A program made the position numbers and the translations under genes. DNA of 7,629 nt from Nitrososphaeria archaeon (GTDB lineage: Archaea; Thermoproteota; Nitrososphaeria; JACIWG01). Below the pieces are notes generated by a model. The model worked only from the letters and a program-made list of their open reading frames with translations. It did no database searches and was not told where the DNA came from. The stretch's first letter is position 1; every line of letters starts with the position of its first letter. Shown here one piece after another: positions 6,313 to 7,629 of this stretch. The stretch is taken from assembly GCA_014361085.1 (NCBI GenBank), contig JACIWG010000070.1, positions 1-7,629 on the forward strand. Direction: 5' to 3'.

Positions 6313-7629
6313 AGACTATATGCAAGCATTGGATAAGACTGTTATTGAAAAGGTTTCTAAAGAAAGGTTGATGGAGCATGTTCAACAGCTATGCAAATTT
6401 GAAAGAGTTTCTGGAACAGATGGAGAATTAAGGGCTGTAGAATATATTGTTTCAAAACTTAACGAGTATGGTGTAAAGGTTACTGTTTACAGTTTTGATG
6501 CCTTAATAAGTAGGCCTATAGACGCTAAAGTTGATATAATATATCCGACTTTAACTTCTTTAAAGGCGATAACCCATCCCTTCTCTATATCAACACCAGA
6601 GGAGGGTGTGATTTCAGAACTTGTCTATGTTGGACAGGGTAAACAGGAAGACTATAACTCAAAGGATGTAATTGGAAAGATTGTTTTAGCAGACGGAAAT
6701 GCTTCACCAGAGAAGACGTGGATTGCACAGAACATGAAAGCATTGGGAATAATAAATGTAAGCAACGAGGAAGTACCTCATGAAATGATTATCACTACAA
6801 TTTGGGGGACACCATCAATAAAAACATGCCATAGAATCCCAAAAATCCATGTAATTTCAGTTGGAAGAAAGGATGGAGAAACTTTAAAAAAGATGGTTTC
6901 AAGGGGCAAGGTTCTTCTTCGAATATTCACAAGAACTGAAACAGGATGGTTAGGGCTTAAAATGCCTGTTGCAACAATAGATGGAAACGAAGAACCTGAA
7001 AAGTTTGTTCTAGTCGGAGGACATCTGGATTCATGGTACTATGGTGCAACAGATAATGCAACAGGAAACGCATGCTGCCTAGAAATAGCGAGAATACTTG
7101 CTGAAGAAAAGGGTAGGTTAAAGAGAAGTGTTAAGGTAGCATGGTGGGTTGGACATTCTCAGGGAAGGTATGCTGGCTCAACATACTTTGTTGACAGAGA
7201 ATGGGAAAATTTGAACAAAAACTGTGTAGCCTACATAAACATTGATTCACCGGGAAGCGTGGACACTACAGTTTACCTTCTAGAATCAATGCCTGAAACC
7301 ATGGATTTCGTGGAAGAAGTTGCCAGAAAACTTACAGGATTAAAGGTTGAGAGGCTGAAGCCTGGTAGATGGGGTGATCAATCCTTCTGGGGTCTTGGAG
7401 CTCCATCAATAGACTGCTATAGTATGGTTTCTGAAGAAAAGAGGGCTAATGTTGGAGGCTCTGGTGGAGGATGGTGGTGGCATACACCATATGATACAAT
7501 AGAGTATGTTGATCCAGAATATTTGGTTAGAGACACTAGAGTGAATCTTGCAATAACACTTATCTTGGCAAATAGTATAATACTTCCCTATAAATTCTCC
7601 AAAAACGCTGAAAAATACGCAAACATTCT
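6305..7629 (+). CDS. M28-like metallopeptidase/amidohydrolase with PA-like insert, catalytic Glu-Glu missing (3' partial)
   Basis: This open frame runs off the window after about 441 codons without a stop. I read it from TTG 6305, which follows GGTGA (6292-6296) at an 8-base spacing and overlaps the racemase stop by eight bases; ATG 6320 is the alternative. There is no signal peptide, so it should act in the cytoplasm, whereas many M28 peptidases are secreted. An N-terminal helical part (1-60) is followed by a PA-like insert at about 95-215, with DVIGKIVLADG (121-131). The M28 core shows H240 and D242 in GGHLDSW, D250 in ATDNATG, D314 in NIDSPGS, DQSFWGLGAP at 358-367 and H393 in WWWHTPYDT. 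These cover four metal-ligand positions and the usual D between them. The segment that should contain Glu-Glu reads VGHSQGRYAGS, giving H284-S285 instead. It may be a divergent hydrolase with altered chemistry, or a non-peptidase. M28 fold membership is confident; activity is not. Confidence 0.82.
   Translation, partial: MTEDYMQALDKTVIEKVSKERLMEHVQQLCKFERVSGTDGELRAVEYIVSKLNEYGVKVTVYSFDALISRPIDAKVDIIYPTLTSLKAITHPFSISTPEEGVISELVYVGQGKQEDYNSKDVIGKIVLADGNASPEKTWIAQNMKALGIINVSNEEVPHEMIITTIWGTPSIKTCHRIPKIHVISVGRKDGETLKKMVSRGKVLLRIFTRTETGWLGLKMPVATIDGNEEPEKFVLVGGHLDSWYYGATDNATGNACCLEIARILAEEKGRLKRSVKVAWWVGHSQGRYAGSTYFVDREWENLNKNCVAYINIDSPGSVDTTVYLLESMPETMDFVEEVARKLTGLKVERLKPGRWGDQSFWGLGAPSIDCYSMVSEEKRANVGGSGGGWWWHTPYDTIEYVDPEYLVRDTRVNLAITLILANSIILPYKFSKNAEKYANI

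Overview
The window is AT-rich and every gene is on the + strand. It reads as a piece of an archaeal chromosome, most likely from a thermophilic member of the Thermoproteota or a related lineage. The signs are AGA/AGG-dominated arginine codons, heavy ATA use for isoleucine, TATA-box-like rather than -35/-10 upstream sequences, two probable TTG starts with good GGTGA/GGGGG Shine-Dalgarno sequences, and a substrate-binding protein with a pilin-like N-terminus instead of a bacterial lipobox. The exact lineage cannot be fixed from this sequence.

Bases 59-5526 hold a complete five-gene ABC importer of the dipeptide/oligopeptide (Dpp/Opp) type, in the order binding protein, permease B, permease C, ATPase D, ATPase F. 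The four genes from permease B to ATPase F are packed with 4-7 base overlaps and are probably translationally coupled. The binding-protein gene is separated from them by a 38-base, T-rich gap. Both ATPases keep all nucleotide-binding motifs and the four-cysteine C-terminal module that binds a [4Fe-4S] cluster in characterised relatives.

After a 42-base gap with a possible promoter comes a second unit. It has a two-cysteine Asp/Glu/hydantoin-racemase-family protein (5569-6312) overlapped by a cytoplasmic M28-like metallopeptidase/amidohydrolase with a PA-like insert (6305 to the window end, 3' end missing). The M28-like protein keeps four metal-ligand positions (H, D, D, H), but the Glu-Glu pair that normally supplies the catalytic base and a zinc ligand is replaced by His-Ser.

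The simplest joint reading is an uptake-and-processing locus. The ABC system imports a peptide-like or amino-acid-derived compound. The M28-like enzyme may cleave it inside the cell and the racemase may correct stereochemistry at an alpha carbon. The substrate is not visible from sequence; a D-amino-acid peptide, an N-acyl or N-carbamoyl amino acid, or a hydantoin would all fit. No RNA genes, mobile elements, CRISPR arrays or gene-free stretches over 300 bases are present.
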